From NCBI GenBank assembly GCA_002433675.1, contig DJIP01000119.1, forward strand, positions 1 to 12,208: a stretch of 12,208 nt of DNA. Reading direction: 5' to 3'. Position numbers and translations under genes: made by a program. Within the stretch, counting starts at the first letter, position 1. Every line of letters begins with the position of its first letter. The notes below the pieces were generated by a model. That model worked only from the letters and a program-made list of their open reading frames with translations, had not been told where the DNA came from and did not search any database. The stretch is from Halomonas halophila. GTDB lineage: Bacteria > Pseudomonadota > Gammaproteobacteria > Pseudomonadales > Halomonadaceae. Of this stretch, positions 6,332-12,208 are shown piece after piece.

Positions 6332-7180
6332 ATGCTCGAGCGCATTCGCATCGTTCTCATCGGCACCAGCCACCCCGGCAATATCGGCGCCACCGCCCGC
6401 GCCATGCACAATATGGGCCTCGCCGATCTGGCCCTGGTGGCACCACGCTGCGACGCCGTCACCGCCGACAGCGTGTCCCGCGCCTCCGGGGCGGACGCCC
6501 TGGTTCACGGCGCACGAGTGGTCGAAAGCCTCGAGCAGGCGGTCACCGACTGCACCCTGGTGGTGGGAGCCAGCGCGCGCTCGCGCACCCTGCCCTGGCC
6601 GATGATTACCCCGCGCGAGCTGGGTGAGCGCCTGCCTGCCGAGCTGGCCACACCCGAGGCCCGCGTCGCGCTGGTGTTCGGCCGCGAAGACAGCGGCCTG
6701 TCCAACGCCGAACTGCAGCGCTGCCATGCCCACGTCCACATCCCCACCAATCCCGACTTCAGCTCGCTGAACCTGGCCGCGGCGGTGCAGGTGCTGGCCT
6801 ATGAATGCCGTCTTGCCTGGCTGGCCCAGACCGAGGCCCAGACCCAGCCAGGCCCGGCACAGGGCGAAGAGGAAGACGCGCAGCCGCTGGCCAGCCACGA
6901 GGAGCTGGAGCACTATTTCGCTCATCTGGAACGCGCGCTGATCGCCATCGGCTTCCACGACCCGGCGACCCCTCGCCAATTGATGGCCAGGCTGCGTCGG
7001 ATGACCCTGCGCTCGCGCCCTGAACGCATGGAGCTCAACATCCTGCGCGGCATCCTCAGCGCCACCGAGAAGGCCGCAGGCGGCCAGGCGCTGGGCGCCC
7101 GCGCCAGTGCCAGTGCCAGCGAGCCGGAATTACAGCAAGAACATGACACGCATCCGGGCCAGAAGCCGACCCAGGACTAG
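6332..7180 (+). CDS. trmJ: tRNA (cytidine/uridine-2'-O-)-methyltransferase TrmJ
   Basis: This SAM-dependent SPOUT methyltransferase methylates the 2'-OH of tRNA position 32 (Cm32/Um32). The start at 6332 gives [19 protein letters not shown], which aligns with the E. coli N-terminus, and AGGA lies at 6322-6325; the frame is open from 6185 but that extension is low-complexity. Knotted SPOUT motifs are present: [14 protein letters not shown] (12-25), [12 protein letters not shown] (79-90), [10 protein letters not shown] (116-125) and [12 protein letters not shown] (143-154). The C-terminal helical domain includes [18 protein letters not shown] and [20 protein letters not shown]. The 282-residue product ends in a low-complexity tail ([17 protein letters not shown] region). 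It is divergent from suhB and precedes cysE, the order seen in Pseudomonas. Five perfect 12-base repeats lie directly after the TAG and would read EPTA in the trmJ frame. Confidence 0.95.
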   Translation: MLERIRIVLIGTSHPGNIGATARAMHNMGLADLALVAPRCDAVTADSVSRASGADALVHGARVVESLEQAVTDCTLVVGASARSRTLPWPMITPRELGERLPAELATPEARVALVFGREDSGLSNAELQRCHAHVHIPTNPDFSSLNLAAAVQVLAYECRLAWLAQTEAQTQPGPAQGEEEDAQPLASHEELEHYFAHLERALIAIGFHDPATPRQLMARLRRMTLRSRPERMELNILRGILSATEKAAGGQALGARASASASEPELQQEHDTHPGQKPTQD

Positions 7181-7183
7181 CCC

Positions 7184-7255
7184 GAACCAACAGCAGAACC
7201 AACAGCAGAACCAACAGCAGAACCAACAGCAGAACCAACAGCAGGATCAGCGCCA
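7184..7255 (+). repeat. Tandem 12-bp repeat, five perfect copies plus one degenerate copy, directly after trmJ stop
   Basis: The unit GAACCAACAGCA repeats at 7184, 7196, 7208, 7220 and 7232, and the next twelve bases (GGATCAGCGCCA) are a decayed copy. The array begins three bases after the trmJ stop. In the trmJ frame it would encode (EPTA)5; in the frame of a short overlapping open frame it reads (NQQQ)5. A unit length divisible by three keeps any reading frame, so copy number could vary without frameshift. Confidence 0.9.
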
Positions 7256-7362
7256 GGCCGGCGGCTCTGGAGCGACACGGCGTCCACCTTCGAGCCGCTG
7301 AGCTGCACCAGATCACTGACTCGGCAGGTGGCAGGCTTGAATGGCCCACCACCAGCCCCCAC

Positions 7363-7368
7363 TATGAT
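7363..7368 (+). promoter_or_regulatory. Candidate -10 element for cysE
   Basis: TATGAT lies 27 bases before the cysE start. The nearest -35-like hexamer, TTGAAT at 7337-7342, is 20 bases away, longer than the ideal 17, so the assignment is weak. The rest of the trmJ-cysE gap holds the 12-bp repeat array and nothing else recognised. Confidence 0.35.
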
Positions 7369-7395
7369 TCTCTTGACCGACTCAGGGACCGCCGC

Positions 7396-8400
7396 ATGTT
7401 TCAACGCCTACGCGAAGACATCAACAGCGTATTTGCCAGGGATCCGGCGGCGCGCAACTTTCTTGAAGTCCTGACCAACTACCCTGGCCTTCACGCATTG
7501 CTGCTGCACCGGATCTCCCACCAGCTGTGGAAGCGAAACCTCAAGTGGATCGCGCGCACCCTGTCGACGCTGGGCCGCTGGTTCACCGGCATCGAGATTC
7601 ACCCCGGCGCCACCATCGGCCGGCGCTTCTTCATCGACCACGGCATGGGCGTGGTGATCGGCGAGACCACCATCGTCGGCGACGACGTCACCCTCTACCA
7701 GGGCGTGACCCTGGGCGGCACCAGCTGGAACAAGGGCAAGCGTCACCCGACCCTGGAGGACGGCGTGATCGTCGGTGCCGGCGCCAAGATTCTCGGCCCC
7801 TTCACCGTCGGCGCTGGCGCCAAGGTCGGTTCCAACGCGGTGGTCACCAAGGAGGTGCCCGCCGGCGCCACCGTAGTCGGCATCCCCGGCAAGATCGTCC
7901 AGCGCCGCGACCCGGACAGCGACCCGGGCCTCGAGGTCGACCCGGCCCGTCGCGAGGCGATGTGCCAGAAGTTCGGCTTCGACGCCTACGGCATGAGCCA
8001 GGACATGCCCGACCCGGTGGCCAAGTCGATGCAGGCCATGCTCGACCATATGCACGCGGTGGATGAACGCATCAGCGGCATGTGCAAGACCCTGAGGCAA
8101 CTGGACCACAGCTACCGCGACGGCCAGATGCCGGAGATTCGCGACGAGGACTTCGCCGAGATACTGGAAGACGTCGACCGCGCCTGTGCGCCGGTGATCG
8201 GGCGTGACGCCAATGCCGAGACCCTGGGCACCCACGCCGCCAGCGGCAACGAAAGCGCCAGCGGCAATGAAAACGCCGGGCCAGGCACCCCCGACCAAAG
8301 CACCACCGACAAGCAAAATGCCGGCGGCAGCGAGACGGCCAATGACGCCGAGCACGGGGCCGAGCGGGAAGACGAGGCGACGACGGCACGCCGCCAATAG
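7396..8400 (+). CDS. cysE: Serine O-acetyltransferase CysE with acidic C-terminal extension
   Basis: CysE transfers acetyl from acetyl-CoA to L-serine, giving O-acetylserine, the carbon acceptor for sulfide in cysteine synthesis. AGGGA (7384-7388) precedes the ATG by seven bases. The N-terminal helical part (1-62) is followed by the left-handed beta-helix of hexapeptide repeats (about 65-168) with [59 protein letters not shown] and [15 protein letters not shown]; the active-site His pair includes H82 and H117. A conserved region continues to about 256 ([32 protein letters not shown]), as in Pseudomonas CysE of roughly 258 residues. The final 75 or so residues are an added low-complexity acidic tail rich in Gly, Asn, Glu, Asp and Thr. 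It lies between trmJ and iscR, linking cysteine supply to the IscS sulfur donor. Confidence 0.95.
   Translation: MFQRLREDINSVFARDPAARNFLEVLTNYPGLHALLLHRISHQLWKRNLKWIARTLSTLGRWFTGIEIHPGATIGRRFFIDHGMGVVIGETTIVGDDVTLYQGVTLGGTSWNKGKRHPTLEDGVIVGAGAKILGPFTVGAGAKVGSNAVVTKEVPAGATVVGIPGKIVQRRDPDSDPGLEVDPARREAMCQKFGFDAYGMSQDMPDPVAKSMQAMLDHMHAVDERISGMCKTLRQLDHSYRDGQMPEIRDEDFAEILEDVDRACAPVIGRDANAETLGTHAASGNESASGNENAGPGTPDQSTTDKQNAGGSETANDAEHGAEREDEATTARRQ
8239..8274 (+). repeat. 18-bp tandem duplication inside the cysE tail
   Basis: GCCAGCGGCAACGAAAGC (8239-8256) is followed by a copy at 8257-8274 with 16 of 18 bases identical. It encodes the [12 protein letters not shown] repeat at residues 282-293 of CysE. 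This suggests slippage or unequal recombination as a source of tail growth. Confidence 0.75.
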
Positions 8401-8430
8401 TTGACCACGACACTCGGTCTTTCCCATAAT
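8401..8430 (+). promoter_or_regulatory. Sigma-70 promoter of the iscR operon
   Basis: TTGACC (8401-8406) and CATAAT (8425-8430) match the consensus at five of six positions each, with an 18-base spacer. They start right after the cysE stop and point at iscR, predicting a transcript start near 8437. A short inverted repeat CGCTT-N6-AAGCG (8433-8448) straddles that start and could be an operator. No classical type 1 IscR box was recognised by eye. Confidence 0.6.
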
Positions 8431-8516
8431 ATCGCTTTGATCCAAGCGTCGTCGGCTACCGACCACGCCCACACTTTCCGGACCGCCGACCCATGTCGGC
8501 GTCGAGGGTTCGCCCC

Positions 8517-8987
8517 ATGCGCCTGACCACCAAGGGACGCTACGCTGTCACCGCCATGCTCGACATGGCGGTCAATGCCGACCAGGGCCCGATCTGCCTG
8601 GCCGACATCGCCCGGCGCCAGCAGATCTCGCTGTCCTACCTCGAGCAGCTGTTCGCCCGCCTGCGACGCGCCGGCCTGGTCGACAGCGTGCGCGGACCCG
8701 GTGGTGGCTACCTGCTGGCGGAACCGCCGGCGTCCATCTCGGTGGCCCGGGTCATCGATGCGGTCAAGGAGTCGGTGGACACCACCCGCTGTGGCGGTCT
8801 GTCCGACTGCCAGAAGGGCGACACCTGCCTGACCCATCACCTGTGGTTCGAGCTGTCCGAGCGCATCCAGGACTTCCTCGACGGCGTTACCCTGGGCGAG
8901 CTGGCCGAACGCCAGGAGATCGCCGAGATCGCCGGGCGTCAGCGCCGTCGCCAGCACAACGACGACATTGTGACCACGGCGCCCTGA
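8517..8987 (+). CDS. iscR: Fe-S cluster-responsive regulator IscR (Rrf2 family)
   Basis: IscR carries a 2Fe-2S cluster and adjusts Fe-S assembly genes to cluster supply. The start at 8517 gives [16 protein letters not shown], identical in placement to E. coli, with GAGGG at 8504-8508; an in-frame ATG at 8493 lacks a comparable site. The winged helix-turn-helix covers about 1-67 ([25 protein letters not shown]). The cluster ligands are intact at the E. coli positions: C92, C98, C104 and H107 in [17 protein letters not shown]. The 156-residue product is normal in length. It leads the operon iscR-iscS-iscA, 41 bp ahead of iscS. Since the usual downstream scaffold genes are missing here, its autoregulatory feedback would have to sense clusters made by another route, such as a Suf system elsewhere in the genome. 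Confidence 0.97.
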   Translation: MRLTTKGRYAVTAMLDMAVNADQGPICLADIARRQQISLSYLEQLFARLRRAGLVDSVRGPGGGYLLAEPPASISVARVIDAVKESVDTTRCGGLSDCQKGDTCLTHHLWFELSERIQDFLDGVTLGELAERQEIAEIAGRQRRRQHNDDIVTTAP

Positions 8988-8995
8988 GCTAGACT
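8968..8995 (+). promoter_or_regulatory. Candidate internal promoter for iscS
   Basis: TTGTGA (8968-8973) and TAGACT (8990-8995) have a 16-base spacer and four of six consensus matches each, overlapping the iscR 3' end. The -10 region belongs to the 17-base element shared with the trmJ leader. It could let iscS be expressed independently of IscR autoregulation. Prediction by eye only. Confidence 0.4.
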
Positions 8996-9028
8996 TTCGC
9001 CCCTCTGCCCGCCAACGATGACATCGCC

Positions 9029-10189
9029 ATGACTTCACCCGTCTATCTCGACTACGCCGCCACCACCCCGGTCGACCCCCGTGTCGCCGAGGTCATGAGT
9101 CGGCACCTGACCCTCGAGGGCACCTTCGCCAACCCGGCGTCGCGCAGCCATATGCCCGGCTGGCTGGCCGAGCAGGCGGTGGAAAACGGCCGGCGCCAGG
9201 TCGCCGACCTGATCAAGGCCGACCCGCGCGAGATCGTCTGGACCAGCGGCGCCACCGAGGCGGACAACCTGGCCATTACCGGCTTCCTCAGGGCCAACCG
9301 CGACAAGGGCCGTCATCTGGTCACTTCCATCATCGAGCACAAGGCGGTCATCGACACGGCCAAGGCGGCGGAGAAAGAGGGCTTTGAAGTCACCTGGCTG
9401 ACACCCCAGGCTGACGGTAGTGTCAGCCCCGACCAGCTGGCAGAAGCCATGCGTCCCGACACCGTGCTGGTATCGCTGATGGCAGTGAACAACGAGCTCG
9501 GCACCATCAACGACATCGCCGCCCTGGCCGAGGTGGCCCATGACCACGGCGCCATGATCCACGTCGATGCCGCCCAGGCGGTGGGCCGCATCGACCTCGA
9601 CGTGGGGCGAAGCAAGGTCGACATGATGTCGCTGTCCGGTCACAAGGCCTACGGCCCCAAGGGCATCGGTGCGCTTTACGTGCGGCGTAGTCCCGATCTT
9701 CGCCTCGAGGCGCTGATCCACGGCGGCGGCCATGAACGCAGCATGCGCTCGGGCACCCTGGCGACCCACCAGATCGCCGGCATGGGCGAGGCCTTCGCAC
9801 TGGCAACAAGTGAAGGCGAGGCTGATCAGGCACGCATCCAGGGCCTGCGGGATCGCCTGCTCGAGGCCATCGCGGATCTCGACGGCGTGCACTGCAATAC
9901 CCGCCTCGAGACCTCGGTGCCGAACATCATCAACCTCGGCTTCGAGGGCGTCGACGGCGAGTCGCTACTGATGGCGCTGCGCGACATTGCCCTGTCGACC
10001 GGGTCGGCGTGCAACTCGGCCAGCGTCGAACCGTCCTACGTGCTCCAGGGCATCGGGGTGCCGCGCCGTCTGGCGCTGGCCTCGCTGCGCCTGAGCCTGG
10101 GACGCTTCACCAGCGAAGACGACATCGACCGCGCAGGCCAGGCCCTGCGCACCGCGCTGATTGGCCTGCGCCAGCGCGCCATGCCTTGA
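9029..10189 (+). CDS. iscS: Cysteine desulfurase IscS, with shortened C-terminus
   Basis: This PLP enzyme converts cysteine to alanine plus a persulfide used for Fe-S clusters, tRNA thiolation and other sulfur pathways. The N-terminus VYLDYAATTPVDPRVAE, SGATEADNLAI and EHKAVIDT are class V aminotransferase hallmarks. The PLP lysine is K206 in SLSGHKAYGPKGIGALYV, and the persulfide cysteine is C328 in STGSACNSASVEPSYVLQG, both at the E. coli numbers. The product has 386 residues against 404 in E. coli: it stops at RQRAMP just after SLGRFTSEDDID and lacks the tail of about 18 residues that helps bind IscU. The ribosome site is weak. iscU does not follow; the next gene is iscA after 124 bp. The sequence around the stop (CATGCCTTGAG) is repeated twice more downstream. 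Confidence 0.97.
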   Translation: MTSPVYLDYAATTPVDPRVAEVMSRHLTLEGTFANPASRSHMPGWLAEQAVENGRRQVADLIKADPREIVWTSGATEADNLAITGFLRANRDKGRHLVTSIIEHKAVIDTAKAAEKEGFEVTWLTPQADGSVSPDQLAEAMRPDTVLVSLMAVNNELGTINDIAALAEVAHDHGAMIHVDAAQAVGRIDLDVGRSKVDMMSLSGHKAYGPKGIGALYVRRSPDLRLEALIHGGGHERSMRSGTLATHQIAGMGEAFALATSEGEADQARIQGLRDRLLEAIADLDGVHCNTRLETSVPNIINLGFEGVDGESLLMALRDIALSTGSACNSASVEPSYVLQGIGVPRRLALASLRLSLGRFTSEDDIDRAGQALRTALIGLRQRAMP

Positions 10190-10227
10190 GGCCCGAGCCC
10201 GCGCCATGCCTTGAGACATGCCTTGAG
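10175..10227 (+). repeat. Threefold repeat of the iscS stop-codon sequence
   Basis: CGCGCCATGCCTTGAG occurs at 10175-10190, covering the last codons and stop of iscS, and again at 10200-10215. A shorter copy, CATGCCTTGAG, is at 10217-10227. Each contains ATGCCTTGA. This local duplication marks the exact place where iscU would normally begin. Confidence 0.9.
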
Positions 10228-10274
10228 AACATCACCCTTCGATGGGCAGCGCACGACAGAGACAGTTTCGGTGA

Positions 10275-10292
10275 CTGCCGCCCAGGCGGCAG
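10275..10292 (+). other. Short hairpin just upstream of the iscA ribosome site
   Basis: CTGCCGCC (10275-10282) and GGCGGCAG (10285-10292) are perfect complements around CA, so the real stem is about seven pairs with a four-base loop. It ends ten bases before the iscA AGGAGA. It may protect a processed iscA mRNA end or tune translation; there is no T-tract to make it a terminator. Confidence 0.45.
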
Positions 10293-10313
10293 CGCCCGAC
10301 CCAGGAGAATGAT

Positions 10314-10640
10314 ATGGCACACCTGAAGATCACCCCCGCCGCGGCCGACCAGATCCGCCGCGTGCTCGACGAGCGAGGCCAGGGGCTTGGACTGCGGGTC
10401 TCGGTCAAGCCAAGCGGCTGCTCCGGCTACAGCTACGTCCTCGACTTCGCCGACGAGGCCCAGGCCGACGACGCCCTGTTCGAGGAGCACGACGCTCGAG
10501 TCTATGTCGCCCCGGAAGCCCTCGAGATGCTCGACGGCAGCGAGGTCGACTACGTCAACGAGGGACTGAACCGGTTCTTCCGCTTCAACAACCCCAACGT
10601 CAAGGACGAGTGCGGCTGCGGCGAGAGCTTTACCGTCTGA
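10314..10640 (+). CDS. iscA: A-type Fe-S carrier protein IscA
   Basis: IscA binds iron or an Fe-S cluster and passes it to target enzymes in the cytoplasm. The 108-residue product is the usual length. The three cluster cysteines are C36 (PSGCSGYSYVLDFADE) and C100 and C102 in the C-terminal NVKDECGCGESF. The FADEA region, VNEGLNRFFRFNNPNVKDECG and overall spacing match IscA better than ErpA or SufA. AGGAGA (10303-10308) precedes the ATG by five bases. In the canonical operon iscU lies before and hscB-hscA-fdx-iscX after it; here iscS precedes and ndk follows. It probably delivers clusters assembled by another system. Confidence 0.94.
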   Translation: MAHLKITPAAADQIRRVLDERGQGLGLRVSVKPSGCSGYSYVLDFADEAQADDALFEEHDARVYVAPEALEMLDGSEVDYVNEGLNRFFRFNNPNVKDECGCGESFTV

Positions 10641-10679
10641 GTGCGTCGTGATCACGGCAGGACGCGTCGGCGCCACGAC

Positions 10680-10717
10680 GAACAATTGTGTTCAAGGCGC
10701 CACGAGGACGCTATAAT
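10680..10717 (+). promoter_or_regulatory. ndk promoter with perfect -10 and an inverted repeat in the -35 zone
   Basis: TATAAT at 10712-10717 is a perfect -10. The -35 is unclear; TGTTCA at 10689-10694 has the ideal 17-base spacer but is a poor match, so activation by a regulator is possible. GAACA-ATTG-TGTTC (10680-10693), an AT-richer inverted repeat in GC-rich surroundings, overlaps this zone and is a candidate operator. The predicted transcript start is near 10724. Confidence 0.6.
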
Positions 10718-10759
10718 CTGCGCTCTTCGGCGCAACACGCCGCATCGCTTCGTTTTCCC

Positions 10760-10796
10760 GCGTCGCGCCGCCCCGGTCTCCGGGGCGGCGCGACGC
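10760..10796 (+). other. 17-bp perfect hairpin in the ndk leader
   Basis: The arms 10760-10776 (GCGTCGCGCCGCCCCGG) and 10780-10796 are perfect reverse complements with a three-base TCT loop. It lies about 36 bases after the predicted transcript start and 52 bases before the ndk ATG. No T-tract follows on either strand, so it is not a typical intrinsic terminator. A role in mRNA stability, attenuation or as a remnant terminator of the isc genes is possible. Confidence 0.65.
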
Positions 10797-10848
10797 CATC
10801 TACCTGGCATCCATGCCCACTTCCTGGGCCCAACTACTGGAGAGTTTC

Positions 10849-11274
10849 ATGGCTACAGAGCGCACTCTGTCCATCATCAAGCCCGACGCCGTCGCCAAGA
10901 ATGTGATCGGCGAGATCATCACGCGCTTCGAGAAGGCCGACCTGAAGGTCGTCGCCGCCAAGATGGTTCACCTGTCCCAGGAGCAGGCCGAAGGCTTCTA
11001 CGCCGAGCACAAGGAACGCCCCTTCTTCGGCGACCTGGTGTCCTTCATGACCTCTGGTCCGGTCGTGGTGCAGGTGCTGGAAGGTGACAACGCCATCGCC
11101 AAGAATCGCGAGCTGATGGGCGCCACCAACCCGAAAGAAGCCGACGCCGGCACCATCCGCGCCGACTTCGCCTCCTCCATCGACGCCAATGCCGTCCACG
11201 GCTCCGACTCCCCCGAGTCCGCCGAGCGCGAAGTGAGCTACTTCTTCGGCGCAGACGAGATCTGCCCGCGCTAA
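10849..11274 (+). CDS. ndk: Nucleoside diphosphate kinase Ndk
   Basis: Ndk passes the gamma phosphate of ATP to nucleoside diphosphates through a phosphohistidine, balancing NTP and dNTP pools. The 141-residue product is near the 143 of E. coli. It starts [21 protein letters not shown] and carries the active-site H117 in NAVHGSDS, plus conserved [15 protein letters not shown] and EISYFF-like EVSYFF. The start at 10849 is preferred over an in-frame ATG at 10813 because GGAG sits at 10839-10842, six bases upstream, and the family begins here. It has its own promoter and long structured leader. Between isc genes and rlmN is its normal position in related genomes. Confidence 0.98.
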   Translation: MATERTLSIIKPDAVAKNVIGEIITRFEKADLKVVAAKMVHLSQEQAEGFYAEHKERPFFGDLVSFMTSGPVVVQVLEGDNAIAKNRELMGATNPKEADAGTIRADFASSIDANAVHGSDSPESAEREVSYFFGADEICPR

Positions 11275-11315
11275 GGGCGTCGGGGTCCGACCCTCGTGAT
11301 TGCGGCCCCATCGGT

Positions 11316-11350
11316 GAACGGATGCCCCCGGCATCCGTTCGCTCCTTTCT
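11316..11350 (+). terminator. Probable rho-independent terminator after ndk
   Basis: GAACGGATGCC (11316-11326) pairs perfectly with GGCATCCGTTC (11330-11340) around CCC, 41 bases after the ndk stop, and is followed by the pyrimidine-rich GCTCCTTTCT. The T-tract is broken, so some readthrough into rlmN is likely. Confidence 0.6.
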
Positions 11351-11374
11351 GCCCACCGACCCGCTGAACCTGCC

Positions 11375-12208
11375 ATGACCACCACCGCTGCTCCCCAACG
11401 CGTCAACCTGCTCGGCATGACCCGAGAAGAGATGGAAGCCTTCTTTCTCTCCATCGGCGAGAAGAAGTTCCGTGCCGCCCAGGTGATGAAATGGATTCAC
11501 CACGAAGGCGTCGACGATTTCGCCGCCATGACCAACCTGTCCAAGGCGCTGCGCGCACGCCTGGAGGAAACCGCCGAGGTACGCGGTCCGAAGGTCGTCT
11601 ATGAAGGCGCCTCCCAGGACGGGACACGCAAGTGGGTAGTGGAGGTCGAGGACGGCAGCTACGTCGAAACCGTGCTGATCCCCGCCGACAACGGCAAGCG
11701 CCGCACCCTGTGCGTGTCATCCCAGGTCGGCTGCTCGCTGGACTGCAGCTTCTGCTCCACCGGCAAGCAGGGCTTCCAGCGCAACCTCACCAGCGCCGAG
11801 ATCATCGGCCAGGTGTGGGTCGCCTCCAACAGCGGCGGCTCACGCAAGGACAGCGCCAATCGTCCGGTCACCAACGTGGTGATGATGGGCATGGGCGAAC
11901 CCTTGATGAACTACGACAACGTCGTGCCGGCGATGAAGCTGATGCTCGACGATCAGGGTTACGGCCTGTCGAAACGCCGCGTCACCCTGTCCACCTCCGG
12001 GGTGGTACCGATGCTCGACCGCCTGGGCGATGAACTCGACGTCAGCCTGGCGATCTCACTGCACGCCGCCAATGACGCGCTGCGCAGCGAACTGGTACCG
12101 CTCAACCGCAAGTACAACATCCGCTCCCTGCTGGATGCCTGCCACCGTTATCTGGCCAAGTGCGACGACACCCGCCAGGTCACCATCGAATACACGGTGA
12201 TCAAGGAC
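11375..12208 (+). CDS. rlmN: 23S rRNA/tRNA adenine-C2 methyltransferase RlmN (radical SAM), 3'-truncated by window end
   Basis: RlmN methylates C2 of A2503 in 23S rRNA and of A37 in some tRNAs. The open frame runs from ATG 11375 to the last base, giving 278 residues; the family has about 370-390, so roughly the last quarter is outside. Visible are the N-terminal accessory domain (INLL-like [23 protein letters not shown]), the radical-SAM cluster motif C120-x3-C124-x2-C127 ([13 protein letters not shown]), the accessory C113 in [10 protein letters not shown], the SAM-binding [29 protein letters not shown] and [10 protein letters not shown]. The second catalytic cysteine (C355 in E. coli) would lie beyond the window. 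No strong ribosome site is seen before the ATG. It needs a 4Fe-4S cluster, so it depends on the Fe-S genes upstream. Confidence 0.97.
   Translation, partial: MTTTAAPQRVNLLGMTREEMEAFFLSIGEKKFRAAQVMKWIHHEGVDDFAAMTNLSKALRARLEETAEVRGPKVVYEGASQDGTRKWVVEVEDGSYVETVLIPADNGKRRTLCVSSQVGCSLDCSFCSTGKQGFQRNLTSAEIIGQVWVASNSGGSRKDSANRPVTNVVMMGMGEPLMNYDNVVPAMKLMLDDQGYGLSKRRVTLSTSGVVPMLDRLGDELDVSLAISLHAANDALRSELVPLNRKYNIRSLLDACHRYLAKCDDTRQVTIEYTVIKD

Noticed and set aside
7184..7255. CRISPR array
   Set aside because: The repeats are 12 bp, contiguous and without spacers, so this is a microsatellite-like tandem repeat.
7261..7298. Possible terminator hairpin after trmJ (GCGGCTC / GAGCCGC)
   Set aside because: Seven pairs with a 24-base loop and no T-tract; likely chance in GC-rich sequence.
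7408..8472. Minus-strand open frame of 354 codons opposite cysE
   Set aside because: Shadow of the GC-rich cysE gene; hydrophobic Val/Ala/Gly composition with no recognisable motif.
9035..9892. Minus-strand open frame of 285 codons opposite iscS
   Set aside because: Antisense shadow of iscS without family motifs or a ribosome site.
10644..10680. Inverted repeats CGTCGTG / CACGACG and CGTGATCACG after iscA as an isc terminator
   Set aside because: Short arms, long spacing and no T-tract; not convincing as a terminator by eye.
10813..10848. Ndk start 12 codons upstream
   Set aside because: Ndk proteins begin at [15 protein letters not shown], and the ribosome site GGAG fits 10849.

Overview
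The window is GC-rich DNA that looks like the chromosome of a halophilic gammaproteobacterium of the Halomonas type. This is inferred from three things: the gene order suhB / trmJ-cysE-iscR-iscS-iscA-ndk-rlmN, which resembles Pseudomonas and Halomonadaceae; close family-level similarity of the proteins to Pseudomonas and E. coli homologues recalled from memory; and acidic low-complexity protein tails. No rRNA, tRNA, CRISPR array, transposase or phage gene was seen.

Left part (1-5109, + strand): a malonate-type uptake and activation cassette. A 5'-truncated malonyl-CoA synthetase (MatB) overlaps a TRAP small permease by ATGA. The small permease overlaps the TRAP large permease by ATGA. A Tat-signal TRAP binding protein follows after 75 bp, then a GntR/FCD regulator after another 75 bp. 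The TRAP system would import a carboxylate, most likely malonate, and MatB would turn it into malonyl-CoA. The malonyl-CoA decarboxylase normally paired with MatB is not in the window and may lie upstream. A strong GC hairpin (5157-5189) separates this cassette from the convergent suhB.

Middle part (5238-8400): suhB on the minus strand is an intact SuhB/IMPase-fold gene that has lost most of the metal-binding carboxylates of the family. Divergent from it are trmJ (tRNA Cm32/Um32 methyltransferase) and cysE (serine acetyltransferase with an unusual acidic tail). Twelve-base periodic repeats flank trmJ on both sides; the downstream set is five perfect copies directly after its stop codon.

Right part (8401-12208, + strand): a reduced isc locus. 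The regulator iscR and the cysteine desulfurase iscS are followed directly by iscA and then ndk. The scaffold iscU and the hscB-hscA-fdx-iscX block expected between these genes are absent, and IscS lacks the C-terminal tail that docks IscU in E. coli. ndk has its own TATAAT promoter and a leader with a 17-bp perfect hairpin. The window ends inside rlmN. CysE supplies the cysteine pathway, IscS draws sulfur from cysteine, IscA handles Fe-S transfer, and RlmN is itself a 4Fe-4S radical-SAM enzyme, so the block is functionally coherent.

The best leads are the catalytically degenerate SuhB, the scaffold-less isc operon with a trimmed IscS, and the repeat and hairpin structures around trmJ, iscS and ndk.
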